NCBI RefSeq assembly: GCF_000215995.1
Contig: NC_015680.1
Span: 1,054,001-1,118,000 of the forward strand
DNA from: Pyrococcus yayanosii CH1
GTDB lineage: Archaea; Methanobacteriota_B; Thermococci; Thermococcales; Thermococcaceae
DNA length: 64,000 nt
Direction of reading: 5' to 3'
The notes below the pieces were generated by a model, which was not told where the DNA came from, searched no databases, and worked only from the letters and a program-made list of their open reading frames with translations. This document shows positions 1-7,537 of the stretch, one piece after another (the first letter of the stretch is position 1; every line of letters starts with the position of its first letter). A program made the translations under genes and the position numbers.

Positions 1-857
1 GGATTAGCCACGTTGCTCTTCCCACTGCCGAGAGAAACGGTGGTGTTTATGAACCGGGCCTCTTCTCCCACCATGGCTCTCGTCATGGGCCTCGTATGGA
101 CGTACTCAGGCCAGTTCTGGAGGACTGTCAGCTGAACCTTAGCCCCCTTATGGAGATACGCCTCCGTCATGTCTAGGTGGAGAGAGTGACGGACGAGGAT
201 AGGGGCCGTGCACCCTTCTATCAGGTGAACCTGGCTGTTGGGTCCAGCGATTATGATGATGTGAGGCGCCTGGGCGAGGGAGCTCTCTTGGATTAGGAAG
301 AAGAGATGAAGAGGGAATGGAACCTTCAGCCCTTCCTTAACGTATAGGAATATGCCCCCGTTCCACACGGCCGTGTGATAGGCAGTCAGCTTGCTCTCTC
401 CGGCGTTGAACAGCCTTAGAAAGTGCTCCTTGATGACCTCCGGATACTTCTTCAAGGCTTCCTCCATCGGAAGAACTATTAGGCCTCTCTTTGCCCACTC
501 CCGGATGAACTGATTGTATATGACACCTGTATCCGTCTGAACGGCGAGGCCAGCTATGTACTTCTGCTCAACCTCGCTTATGCCAAGCCTGTCGAGAAGG
601 GCTCTCATCTCCGGTGGGAGGTCATCAAGACTCTCTATGTGTTCAGGGAGGCCCTCCACTTCCGGCTTCGCTATGAACTGGAGCAACTGCTCTTCATCAA
701 TGACGGGATCATTAAGGGGAGCCTTCTCAAAAGCCTCAAGTCCCTTGTACCTTATGCGCGTCATCCACTCAGGTTCCTTATTTCTCCTCGCCAGCTCCTC
801 TATCTGGTCCTCTATAACGGAACGAACGTCCTTAGAGGTGAGCGTTTCCACCATCAT
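1..857 (-). CDS. sufB: SufB, Fe-S cluster assembly scaffold (C-terminus beyond window)
   Basis: SufB is the scaffold of the SUF iron-sulfur assembly complex and works with the SufC ATPase in the cytoplasm. Reading leftward from the ATG gives MMVETLTSKDV, then a SufB/D core with GVIYNQFIREWAKRGL and the characteristic HLIEGCTAPILVRHSL segment around the conserved Cys. The reading frame runs off the window edge, so about 285 residues are visible of a family that is normally about 450 long. The start overlaps the sufC stop by four bases (ATGA), showing translational coupling. The EGCTAP segment favours SufB over SufD. Confidence 0.93.
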   Translation of the reverse strand, partial: MMVETLTSKDVRSVIEDQIEELARRNKEPEWMTRIRYKGLEAFEKAPLNDPVIDEEQLLQFIAKPEVEGLPEHIESLDDLPPEMRALLDRLGISEVEQKYIAGLAVQTDTGVIYNQFIREWAKRGLIVLPMEEALKKYPEVIKEHFLRLFNAGESKLTAYHTAVWNGGIFLYVKEGLKVPFPLHLFFLIQESSLAQAPHIIIIAGPNSQVHLIEGCTAPILVRHSLHLDMTEAYLHKGAKVQLTVLQNWPEYVHTRPMTRAMVGEEARFINTTVSLGSGKSNVAN

Positions 858-1591
858 TCCACCTCCGAGAATACAGCCTTGAAACCTTCCCTCTCTATGA
901 CCTCGATGAGCTCCTTCGAGCCCGTCCTGACTATCCTTCCATCCTTCATCACGTGAACTTTCAGGTAGTCCGTGTCGATGTGAGCGAGTATCCTCCCATA
1001 GTGGGTTATCAAGATTATGGCCGTCCCCTTCTTGTGAAGCTCCTCTATCTTCCTGCTTATAACGCTGAGCGAATCTACGTCAACACCGCTATCCGGTTCG
1101 TCCAGGATTAGGAGCTTAGGTTCCACAAGAAGGGCCTGAAGGAGCTCGAGCCTCTTCTTCTCGCCACCTGAGAAGCCAACGTTAACGTAGCGCCTGAGAT
1201 CCTCCTCGGTGAACCAAAGCTCCCTTGCCCTTTCCTCTATCAACTCGTACGCCTCGGCGGGGTCAATCCCTTTGAGCTCGGTGAGAACCTGCTGGAGGAA
1301 ATCAATAATCCTAACTCCCTTAACCTCCGGGGGAACTTGAAAGGCCAAAAAAATCCCCCTCCTTGCCCTCTCGTCGGGACCAAGGGAAGTTATCTCCTCC
1401 CCATCGAAGAGAATCTTGCCTCTTACGACCTCGTATCGGGGATGGCCGGCTATGGTTAAGGCGAGTGTGGACTTTCCACTTCCATTCGGCCCCATAACCA
1501 CGTGAAGCTCTCCAGGATTTACCATGACGTTAACACCATGAAGAATCTCCTTCCCCTCAATCGCAACCCTAAGGTCCTCAATTTTTAACAT
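854..1591 (-). CDS. sufC: SufC, ABC-type ATPase of the SUF system
   Basis: ATPase subunit that drives the SufB scaffold during Fe-S cluster assembly; soluble and cytoplasmic. The 245 residues contain Walker A GPNGSGKST (about 34-42), the ABC signature FSGGEKKRLE, and Walker B LLILDEPDSGVD, with the usual SufC length. The ATG follows a GGGGGTGCTGAG ribosome binding site, and a TATA-like TTAAAAAA lies about 35 bases upstream. It is first in a sufC-sufB operon divergent from a NifX-like gene. Confidence 0.97.
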   Translation of the reverse strand: MLKIEDLRVAIEGKEILHGVNVMVNPGELHVVMGPNGSGKSTLALTIAGHPRYEVVRGKILFDGEEITSLGPDERARRGIFLAFQVPPEVKGVRIIDFLQQVLTELKGIDPAEAYELIEERARELWFTEEDLRRYVNVGFSGGEKKRLELLQALLVEPKLLILDEPDSGVDVDSLSVISRKIEELHKKGTAIILITHYGRILAHIDTDYLKVHVMKDGRIVRTGSKELIEVIEREGFKAVFSEVE

Positions 1592-1621
1592 CTCAGCACC
1601 CCCCGGTTACAGTAACATCTA

Positions 1622-1690
1622 CATTTTTTAAGCATTTTGGGACATTTTTGGGTATCGCATAGAGTGCATATGCACGAAATTTTTAAAGTT
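1622..1690. promoter_or_regulatory. Divergent promoter region with a 12-bp perfect palindrome
   Basis: The gap between sufC and the NifX-like gene has a TATA-like element for each direction: TTAAAAAA on the minus strand near 1622-1632 and TTTTTAAAG on the plus strand near 1680-1688. GTGCATATGCAC at 1664-1675 is a perfect palindrome touching the BRE/TATA of the plus-strand promoter, the position expected for a repressor or activator site. The regulator is unknown. Confidence 0.5.
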
Positions 1691-1720
1691 CGGCTCCCCT
1701 AATTCAGTGGGGTGGAGGAA

Positions 1721-2143
1721 ATGAGAATAGTGGTAACCACGATAAGGGGAGGACTCGACGACTTCGTCAACCAGGCATTCGGGAGGACGCCCACGTTCAC
1801 AATCGTAGATGTTGAGAATGGCGAAATAATGAACGCTCAAGTGGTCCCGAACCCGGCGGCGAACGCCTCAAGAGGTGCGGGCATTCAGGCGGCCCAGTTC
1901 TGCATCGAGCAAGGAGCCGACGTGGTGATAGCCGGGCGCTTCGGTCCAAACTCTTACCAGGTCCTTCAAGCCGCTGGTATAAGAATTGTCTCGGCCCCCT
2001 CGACGATGACCGTTAAGGAGGCAGTCAAAGCTTTCCTTAGGGGCGAGCTAACCCAACCAGTTTTGAGGCCCGAAGGTGGCAGGAGGGGCATGGGAAGGGA
2101 CCGCAAAGGGAGTGAGAGTGATGAAACTTACCATGATTTTTGA
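1721..2143 (+). CDS. NifX/DiNase FeMo-cofactor-domain protein
   Basis: Small 140-residue protein of the dinitrogenase iron-molybdenum cofactor biosynthesis (NifX/NafY/MTH1175-like) family. These proteins bind metal clusters or precursors and occur in many archaea without nitrogenase. The N-terminus MRIVVTTIRGGLDDFVNQAF and the later GADVVIAGRFGPNSYQVL fit the family fold. The ATG is preferred over a GTG nine bases upstream because GGTGG sits five bases ahead of it. It overlaps the next gene by 23 bases. A role in Fe-S or other metal-cluster handling is inferred from the family and from suf next door. Confidence 0.85.
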   Translation: MRIVVTTIRGGLDDFVNQAFGRTPTFTIVDVENGEIMNAQVVPNPAANASRGAGIQAAQFCIEQGADVVIAGRFGPNSYQVLQAAGIRIVSAPSTMTVKEAVKAFLRGELTQPVLRPEGGRRGMGRDRKGSESDETYHDF

Positions 2144-2924
2144 GAACCACTCCGGCTATAAGAAGGGCCTGATTGGCTATCATGGATTTTCTGCCCTGAT
2201 AGAGCACGAAGGCCGTAGAATTCTCGTGGACACGGGGACTGAAGGAAAAGTTCTGCTCAGCAACATGCGCGAACTGGGAATTAAACCAGACTCCATAGAT
2301 ACCATCTTCTTGACCCACGGCCACTACGATCACACAGGGGGTCTGAAGGATTTTTTAATGGCCAGAGAGAGTTCCGTTAAGATATATGCCCACCCAGGGA
2401 TATTTCAGGAGAGGATAGCCCTAAAGCCACAGCGAAGGACCATCGGGATACCCTTCCCAAGGGATGAGCTGGAAGAACTCGGGGCCAAGTTCGTCCTGAG
2501 AAAGGAGCCCTTTGAAATATTCCCTGGATTCATAAGCTCTGGAGAGATAACAAGGGAGACCTGGGACAGGGCAGTAGGATATCTGCCAGACGGAACGCCA
2601 GATTCCCTCAAGGATGACATCGCCCTCATCGTTGACCTTGGAGATAGTATTGCCGTGATAACCGGGTGTGGACACAGCGGCGTGATAAACATCCTCAAGC
2701 ACGCCACTTGCATAGCGAAGAAGCCCATCAAGGCACTCATTGGTGGCCTTCATTTGAGAGGGGCTAAAAAGGAGCTCCTCGACGATGTCATCCGAGAAGT
2801 CAAAGTGGCAGGTGTGGAGGTTCTCTATGTTGGACATTGCACGGGCCTAGAGGAGTACGCCTACCTGCGGGCGAAGCTTGGAAACGTTCACCCCCTCCAC
2901 GCCGGCCTCACGGTGGAGGTTTAG
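2121..2924 (+). CDS. Metallo-beta-lactamase-fold hydrolase, dihydropterin synthase-like subfamily
   Basis: 267-residue MBL-fold protein with the metal-binding motif THGHYDHTGG, a second conserved GCGHSGVINIL segment, and a late GGLHLRGAKKE. This resembles archaeal proteins annotated as 7,8-dihydropterin-6-methyl-4-(beta-D-ribofuranosyl)-aminobenzene-5'-phosphate synthase, an assignment that has rarely been tested. The start MKLTMIFENHSG was chosen because GGAGTGAGAGTG precedes it. It is translationally coupled to the NifX-like gene, so the two probably act together. The true substrate is unknown. Confidence 0.85.
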   Translation: MKLTMIFENHSGYKKGLIGYHGFSALIEHEGRRILVDTGTEGKVLLSNMRELGIKPDSIDTIFLTHGHYDHTGGLKDFLMARESSVKIYAHPGIFQERIALKPQRRTIGIPFPRDELEELGAKFVLRKEPFEIFPGFISSGEITRETWDRAVGYLPDGTPDSLKDDIALIVDLGDSIAVITGCGHSGVINILKHATCIAKKPIKALIGGLHLRGAKKELLDDVIREVKVAGVEVLYVGHCTGLEEYAYLRAKLGNVHPLHAGLTVEV

Positions 2925-2969
2925 GCGGAAAAGATATAAGATGCCCCTCCTTAAGCCACGTTGATAACC

Positions 2970-3308
2970 ATGCCCGGTCCCGGGTGGAATAGAGGAAGAG
3001 GAAGGAGAAGAAAGCTAAGGAAGATAGGCTTCCTCCCCCAGGTTAGGCACTTCTATCCCGCAATTCCCCCAGTATTTCCACCCAAACCCCCCATAATGAT
3101 GACCTATGAGGAGTTCGAGGCTCTGAGACTTGTTGACTACGAGGGATTGACCCAGGAGGAGGCTGGAGAGAGGATGGGCGTGTCTAGAGGTACCGTGTGG
3201 AGGGCCCTTAGCTCGGCAAGAAAGAAGGTCGCTCAGATGCTCGTTGAGGGTAGGGAACTGATAATCCTACCTCAGGGCAACGAGGTTCCCAGAACGGGGG
3301 AGGAGTAG
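2970..3308 (+). CDS. DUF134 (UPF0251) DNA-binding protein
   Basis: 112-residue protein with a basic, proline-rich N-terminus and a sigma-factor-like HTH (LTQEEAGERMGVSRGTVWRAL), the hallmark of the DUF134/UPF0251 family. These proteins often sit beside NifX-domain or Fe-S genes, as here, which suggests a local regulator. TATA-like AAAGATATAAG lies about 35 bases before the ATG. An in-frame TTG nine bases upstream is a less likely start. Confidence 0.88.
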   Translation: MPGPGWNRGRGRRRKLRKIGFLPQVRHFYPAIPPVFPPKPPIMMTYEEFEALRLVDYEGLTQEEAGERMGVSRGTVWRALSSARKKVAQMLVEGRELIILPQGNEVPRTGEE

Positions 3309-3309
3309 G

Positions 3310-4173
3310 GTGAAGAAGGGAGTACTGCTCTTCTTATTACTTATATTCCTAACACCAGTCCAGGCATACTCTCTGAAGAGCGTTACAATAACCGTTTACA
3401 GGGATGGATACGCAAATATCTACGAGGTGATAGTACCATCCCCAGGGGAGAGCAGGATAGAAGTGCCTCTCCCTGTGGAAAATTTCACAGGTCTTAGCGT
3501 CCTCGTAGATGGGAAAGAAACATCATACATCCTTAACGGTTCAAGGATAGTCGTCTATACATGGAACGCGAGCAGGGTTGAGGTGATGTACTACACGCCC
3601 GACATAACATCCAAAGCTGGAGCGAAATGGGCAGTAAGGGTGTCCTTTGAGGCCCCCGTAACGGTAATCCTTCCGGAGCGCTCCGTTATAGTGGGCCTTT
3701 CTGGCATCCCCATGAAAATCGAGAACAATTCAATTACGATGCCCCCGGGCAATCAGACGATATACTACCTCCTAGAATTTCAGAAACCCTCCCAACCAGC
3801 TCCCATCGAAAATAAGAGCATGTCATGGCAACTAATTCTGGCTGTGTTGGTCGTTGTAACATTTGGGGCTATTTTCTCCCTGAAATTCCTCCGAGGAGAA
3901 GGTAAAAGTAATAAAGCAAGGTTGAAGAGTCTCGACGAGCTTGTTAAGGCGTTCAACCTCAACGAGGATGAGAAGAGGGCCCTTATGTTCATATATGACC
4001 ATGGAGGCAAGGTGAGACAAGCAGATGTTCGGAATGCCTTGGGTATACCGAGGACCACTGCATGGAGGATGTTCAAAAGGCTTGAAAAGATGGGTCTTGT
4101 TAAAATTTCCAAAGTTAATAACGAAAATTGGGTTGAGCTTAACTTTGAGATAACTAAGGAAAATCAACAATAA
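3310..4173 (+). CDS. Membrane-anchored winged-helix regulator with secreted N-terminal domain
   Basis: 287 residues: a signal peptide (MKKGVLLFLLLIFLTPVQA), a beta-rich extracytoplasmic region of about 145 residues, one transmembrane helix (LILAVLVVVTFGAIFSLKF, about 175-193), and a C-terminal winged helix (LNEDEKRALMFIYDHGGKVR to KMGLVKI). The topology is sensor outside and DNA-binding domain inside. This organisation is common in Thermococcales, but targets are generally unknown. The GTG start directly follows the DUF134 stop with GGGGGAGGAG as ribosome binding site, so the two are likely cotranscribed. Confidence 0.75.
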   Translation: MKKGVLLFLLLIFLTPVQAYSLKSVTITVYRDGYANIYEVIVPSPGESRIEVPLPVENFTGLSVLVDGKETSYILNGSRIVVYTWNASRVEVMYYTPDITSKAGAKWAVRVSFEAPVTVILPERSVIVGLSGIPMKIENNSITMPPGNQTIYYLLEFQKPSQPAPIENKSMSWQLILAVLVVVTFGAIFSLKFLRGEGKSNKARLKSLDELVKAFNLNEDEKRALMFIYDHGGKVRQADVRNALGIPRTTAWRMFKRLEKMGLVKISKVNNENWVELNFEITKENQQ

Positions 4174-4481
4174 TGGAGAACAACTTTCTAAAATTTTACG
4201 TCTTTTTGTAGTCCTTAAAAAAATTATCTAACTTAGTAAAAAATGCCAAATTTGTACTATCTTAACTCGTATCCAAATAAAGGTGTTGTATAGGGTAGGG
4301 GAAGCACCCTAAAACAAGACCTCTACTGGGATACTCCAACCATGTAATTTGCCCCCCAAATGTACATTTATGAACGAAGATTTTAGATATAATGATCCTT
4401 ATATCTAAAATCCACGAACAACTATGCACGTTAGAGTGACCAGCCACTACCTTTAACAATCCTTCCGGAGATATTTTCATT
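4174..4481. other. AT-rich intergenic region without a recognised gene
   Basis: This 308-base gap separates the winged-helix gene from the radical SAM gene. It has A/T-rich tracts at the left end that would suit a terminator, a strong inverted repeat (listed separately), and a weak AGGGT/ACCCT hairpin near 4290. A 72-codon open frame on the minus strand has no ribosome binding site or recognisable domain, so I do not call it. Confidence 0.6.
4379..4412. repeat. Perfect 14-bp inverted repeat with 6-bp spacer
   Basis: GATTTTAGATATAA at 4379-4392 is exactly complementary to TTATATCTAAAATC at 4399-4412 around TGATCC. It lies about 70 bases before the radical SAM start, too far upstream to be its TATA region. 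It could be an operator, a hairpin terminator-like structure, or the end of a decayed small element. Confidence 0.8.
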
Positions 4482-5549
4482 ATGACGAGATGCAGATTGT
4501 GCGGTTATGAGTTCGTGGAAATTAGCAAGTCACTGGGAGTGTGCGTTAACTGCCTTAAAGAAGATGATAGGGCCCTAAAGATAGCTATGGAAAGCCATTT
4601 TAAATGGCGCAGACTTATGGGGCTTCCTCCAGAACTCCCAAGGGACGGGGAAGTCGAGTGCAATATCTGCGCCAACGAGTGTCGGATTCCAAGAAACGGT
4701 TCAGGCTACTGTGGTGTGATATGGAACAAGAATGGAAATATAACATCGGTGACCGGAGCATTCAACAAAGCCCTTCTCCACTGGTATCTAGATCCTCACC
4801 CAACGAACTGCGTTGCCGAGCCAATATGCCCAGAGCGGGAGCACTACGGTTTCTACAACCTAGCGGTATTCTTCGCTGGCTGTAATCTTGACTGTCTATT
4901 CTGCCAGAACATCGAACACAAGCACATGCTTACTAGCCATAAAGGAAACTTGGTAAGCGCCGAGGAACTAGCCAACGTTGCGAGTGATAAAAGAGTAACC
5001 TGTGTCTGCTACTTTGGCGGCGATCCTTGTCCTAACGCTTTCTACTCCATTAGAACCTCGCGGGAAATTCTGAGAAGGAGGAAAATCAGAATCTGCTGGG
5101 AGACGAACGGGCTTGAGAATCCAAGGATCATGAAGGAAATGGCAAGACTCAGCCTTGAAAGTGGTGGAATAGTTAAGATCGACTGGAAGGCCTACACACC
5201 AACCGTTTATCAGGCATTGACTGGCGTAAACGGTGAAAGGGCCGTGGAGAGGATAAAGGAAAATGTCAAGCTCATCCTAGATATTGAGGGCAATGGGGAA
5301 CCTCCACTCTTGGTCGTCAGTACCCTTGTTGTCCCTCACTACATCGACGAGCATGAAGTGTTCGGCATTGCGAGTTACATAGCCGAGCTGAATCCGGAGA
5401 CGCCATATGTCCTTTTGGCCTTCGCTCCCCAGCATCTTATGTCCGACGTTCCACCAACGAGCAGAAGGCAGATGGAAATAGCCTACAAGGCGGCCCAGAA
5501 GGCTGGGCTGAAGAACGTTTACATAGGAAACCCCTGGTTGCTTAGATAA
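4482..5549 (+). CDS. Radical SAM protein, PFL-activase-like
   Basis: 355-residue radical SAM enzyme. The cluster motif CNLDCLFCQN (CxxxCxxC) binds the 4Fe-4S cluster that cleaves SAM. Upstream are a zinc-finger-like pair of Cys motifs (CRLCGYE and CVNCLK) and a second Cys set (CNICANECRIPRNGSGYCG), as in archaeal proteins annotated as pyruvate formate-lyase activating enzyme-like. CYFGGDPCPN follows the cluster. It appears to be a single-gene unit. No glycyl radical enzyme is seen nearby, so the substrate is unknown. Confidence 0.85.
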   Translation: MTRCRLCGYEFVEISKSLGVCVNCLKEDDRALKIAMESHFKWRRLMGLPPELPRDGEVECNICANECRIPRNGSGYCGVIWNKNGNITSVTGAFNKALLHWYLDPHPTNCVAEPICPEREHYGFYNLAVFFAGCNLDCLFCQNIEHKHMLTSHKGNLVSAEELANVASDKRVTCVCYFGGDPCPNAFYSIRTSREILRRRKIRICWETNGLENPRIMKEMARLSLESGGIVKIDWKAYTPTVYQALTGVNGERAVERIKENVKLILDIEGNGEPPLLVVSTLVVPHYIDEHEVFGIASYIAELNPETPYVLLAFAPQHLMSDVPPTSRRQMEIAYKAAQKAGLKNVYIGNPWLLR

Positions 5550-5559
5550 TAAAAAAGAG

Positions 5560-5889
5560 TCACTTGGCCTTGAAGTAAATCCACAGACCCAATAGAAGGC
5601 CTGGCCCAACTAGAAGCAGGGGGACAAAGTAGTTTTTAAGATATGAGGAGAGGGCATAGTAGTTTATCAGGAACGAACCAAGGGTCATAACCATTAGGAA
5701 GTTCTTGTCGCTCGTCTTCCTTTTTATATCCACTGACATTCTCTCGACCATCATAAAACCCAGCAAGCCATACCCTATTGCCCCCACTAGAGCCGCAATC
5801 CTCTGAGCCCACGTCGTTGCGAAGGCCGCTATGAACAGCATTACCAGCCCTCCTCCCGTAAAGAACATAAATGATAATATCTCTAGCAT
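5560..5889 (-). CDS. Small four-helix integral membrane protein
   Basis: 109 residues with about four hydrophobic helices (SFMFFTGGGLVMLFIAAFA; IAALVGAIGYGLLGFMMV; FLMVMTLGSFLINYYAL; FVPLLLVGPGLLLGLWIYF). The start MLEILSF was chosen because GGTGTCCGCC precedes it and the TATA-like ATTTAAAAA lies about 40 bases upstream. The upstream in-frame codons would lie before the likely transcript start. Function is unknown; it follows the methyltransferase gene but probably has its own promoter. Confidence 0.6.
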   Translation of the reverse strand: MLEILSFMFFTGGGLVMLFIAAFATTWAQRIAALVGAIGYGLLGFMMVERMSVDIKRKTSDKNFLMVMTLGSFLINYYALSSYLKNYFVPLLLVGPGLLLGLWIYFKAK

Positions 5890-5923
5890 GGCGGACACCC
5901 GCTTTACATGCATGTAAAAGTTT

Positions 5924-7279
5924 TTAAATTTTTTGAACCTTTTCGAAAAGAGCATAGAAAAAGCCTATCGTGGAGTGACGGTGTGGCCATGCCCGCATGG
6001 TTCCCTCAAGGAATCCTTGATCATAGGGGCCGCTGAGCGGCACAAGCCTAAAGTCTTCGTGCTTCTCCAAGAACCACTTCACGTTTTCCTCATCCTCCTC
6101 AAGGAAAACACTGCACGTAGTGTAAAGCAGACGGCCGCCGGGCTTAAGGAGGCGGGCAGCGGCATCCAGCAATTCTCTCTGTAGCTCTACCATCTCCCTT
6201 ATCTTTGCCTCTCTGAGACGCCATCTGAGCTCCGGATTCTTACCTATCGTTCCCGAGGACGTGCACGGGGCATCCAAGAGAACCTTATCCGCGACCTCCT
6301 CCCCAAGTATCTCAGGAGCTTTTCTTGCATCCTTCTTAATCGGCTTAACTATCCTAATTCCCATTCTCTTCAGAAACTCCTTCATACGTCTCATCCTGGC
6401 TTCGTCAATATCAAAGGCGTATATTTTCCCCTTGTTCTTCATAAGCTCCGCTAGGTGCGTCGTCTTACCGCCCGGGGCCGCCGCCATGTCCACAACGACT
6501 TCTCCCGGTTTGGGATCAAGAACCAGTGATGCAACCGCCGAGGCTTCCTCCTGGACTATTATCTTCCCCTTCCGGAACAGAGAGCTGGAATCAAAGTCGT
6601 AAGGGCCCTTTAGCTTAACGACGGTCGGAGCTTTCTCGCTGACGACAACTTCCTTCCCCTCATTCCTTAGAACCTCCACAACCTCCTCAACGCCCGCCTT
6701 TAGTGTGTTTACCCTAATGCTTATCCACTCATGCCTTTCGTTGACCGCCCTAAAGAAGTCTTCAGTCTCGTCTCCCAATATCGCCCTTATCCTCTCTATG
6801 AGCCAGGCGGGGGCAAGATATTCCCATTCAAGCCTCTCTAGCTCGTCTTTCGGGGCTGGCCTGTAGGAGACTATCTTATCAAAGATGTCCCAATAATACA
6901 TACCCACATAGGGGTGGGTTCTGGCTGAAATAAAGTCAGAAGCCTTCCAACGGAGGTTCTTCAGAGTGTTAGCGTTGGGATCGTGGAATAGAACAACATC
7001 AAAGGCAACCCTTAAGGCGGCTCTAAGCCAGGGGTCAAGGATTAGGGGGGTTACACCGACAACGTCTTCTATCGCCCTGTCTATCAGCCCCTGCTTCTTC
7101 ATGATGTCGTAGAATATCATCGTAAGTGTCCTGTTGAGCCAGGCTTCCTTTATCTCGTGCTTCTTAAACGCCTCTCTCTTCGCGTACTGGCTAGGTTTTA
7201 TTATCTCCCCCAGCCTCACGGCTTCGATTATTGCTCTGATACCCCGCGGCGGTATCGATAACTTTCTTTCCTCCATCAT
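5924..7279 (-). CDS. NOL1/NOP2/Sun-family RNA m5C methyltransferase
   Basis: 451-residue SAM-dependent RNA cytosine-5 methyltransferase. An N-terminal NusB-like helical region is followed by a PUA-like stretch and the Rossmann domain. Motif I is VVVDMAAAPGGKTTHLAEL, and the two catalytic cysteine motifs are DAPCTSSGTIGKNPE and LLYTTCSVFLEEDE. Whether it modifies tRNA or rRNA cannot be decided. There is no clear ribosome binding site and TTTAAAAA lies about 30 bases ahead, so the message is probably leaderless. Confidence 0.92.
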   Translation of the reverse strand: MMEERKLSIPPRGIRAIIEAVRLGEIIKPSQYAKREAFKKHEIKEAWLNRTLTMIFYDIMKKQGLIDRAIEDVVGVTPLILDPWLRAALRVAFDVVLFHDPNANTLKNLRWKASDFISARTHPYVGMYYWDIFDKIVSYRPAPKDELERLEWEYLAPAWLIERIRAILGDETEDFFRAVNERHEWISIRVNTLKAGVEEVVEVLRNEGKEVVVSEKAPTVVKLKGPYDFDSSSLFRKGKIIVQEEASAVASLVLDPKPGEVVVDMAAAPGGKTTHLAELMKNKGKIYAFDIDEARMRRMKEFLKRMGIRIVKPIKKDARKAPEILGEEVADKVLLDAPCTSSGTIGKNPELRWRLREAKIREMVELQRELLDAAARLLKPGGRLLYTTCSVFLEEDEENVKWFLEKHEDFRLVPLSGPYDQGFLEGTMRAWPHRHSTIGFFYALFEKVQKI

Positions 7280-7537
7280 TTTTAGGTAGAGTCTATGACA
7301 TTTTTAAAGCCAACCCATTATTTCACCACCCTAGATAGTATAAAATTTGCATTTTTTACCATAGTTCTAGATTTTTGCATTTGCATTTAATGGAAAAAGT
7401 TTTTTTGTTTAAATATTGGTACAATTGAGATACAACTTAGTTAATTAAAGATGTTAATTACAAAATAAAGTAAAATTTGGAACACTCAATGTCAATCTAA
7501 GCAAGCCAGCCATTAAAATCACAAAAAGTTAGATAAA
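7280..7537. other. AT-rich intergenic region
   Basis: A strongly A/T-rich 258-base gap with repeated TTTGCATTT-like units near 7345-7392 and TTAATTAA-type palindromes near 7438-7462. It probably holds the purB transcript end and the promoter of the methyltransferase. No coding or RNA gene is evident. Confidence 0.5.

Noticed and set aside
556-956. Two plus-strand open frames of about 105 codons
   Set aside because: They lie antisense within sufB, which has clear family motifs; composition is that of a shadow frame.
4262-4480. 72-codon minus-strand frame in the gap before the radical SAM gene
   Set aside because: It has no ribosome binding site or recognisable motif, and it spans the inverted repeat.
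7340-7400. TTTGCATTT repeats as a CRISPR-like or origin element
   Set aside because: Copies are short, irregular and in AT-rich DNA with no spacer regularity.
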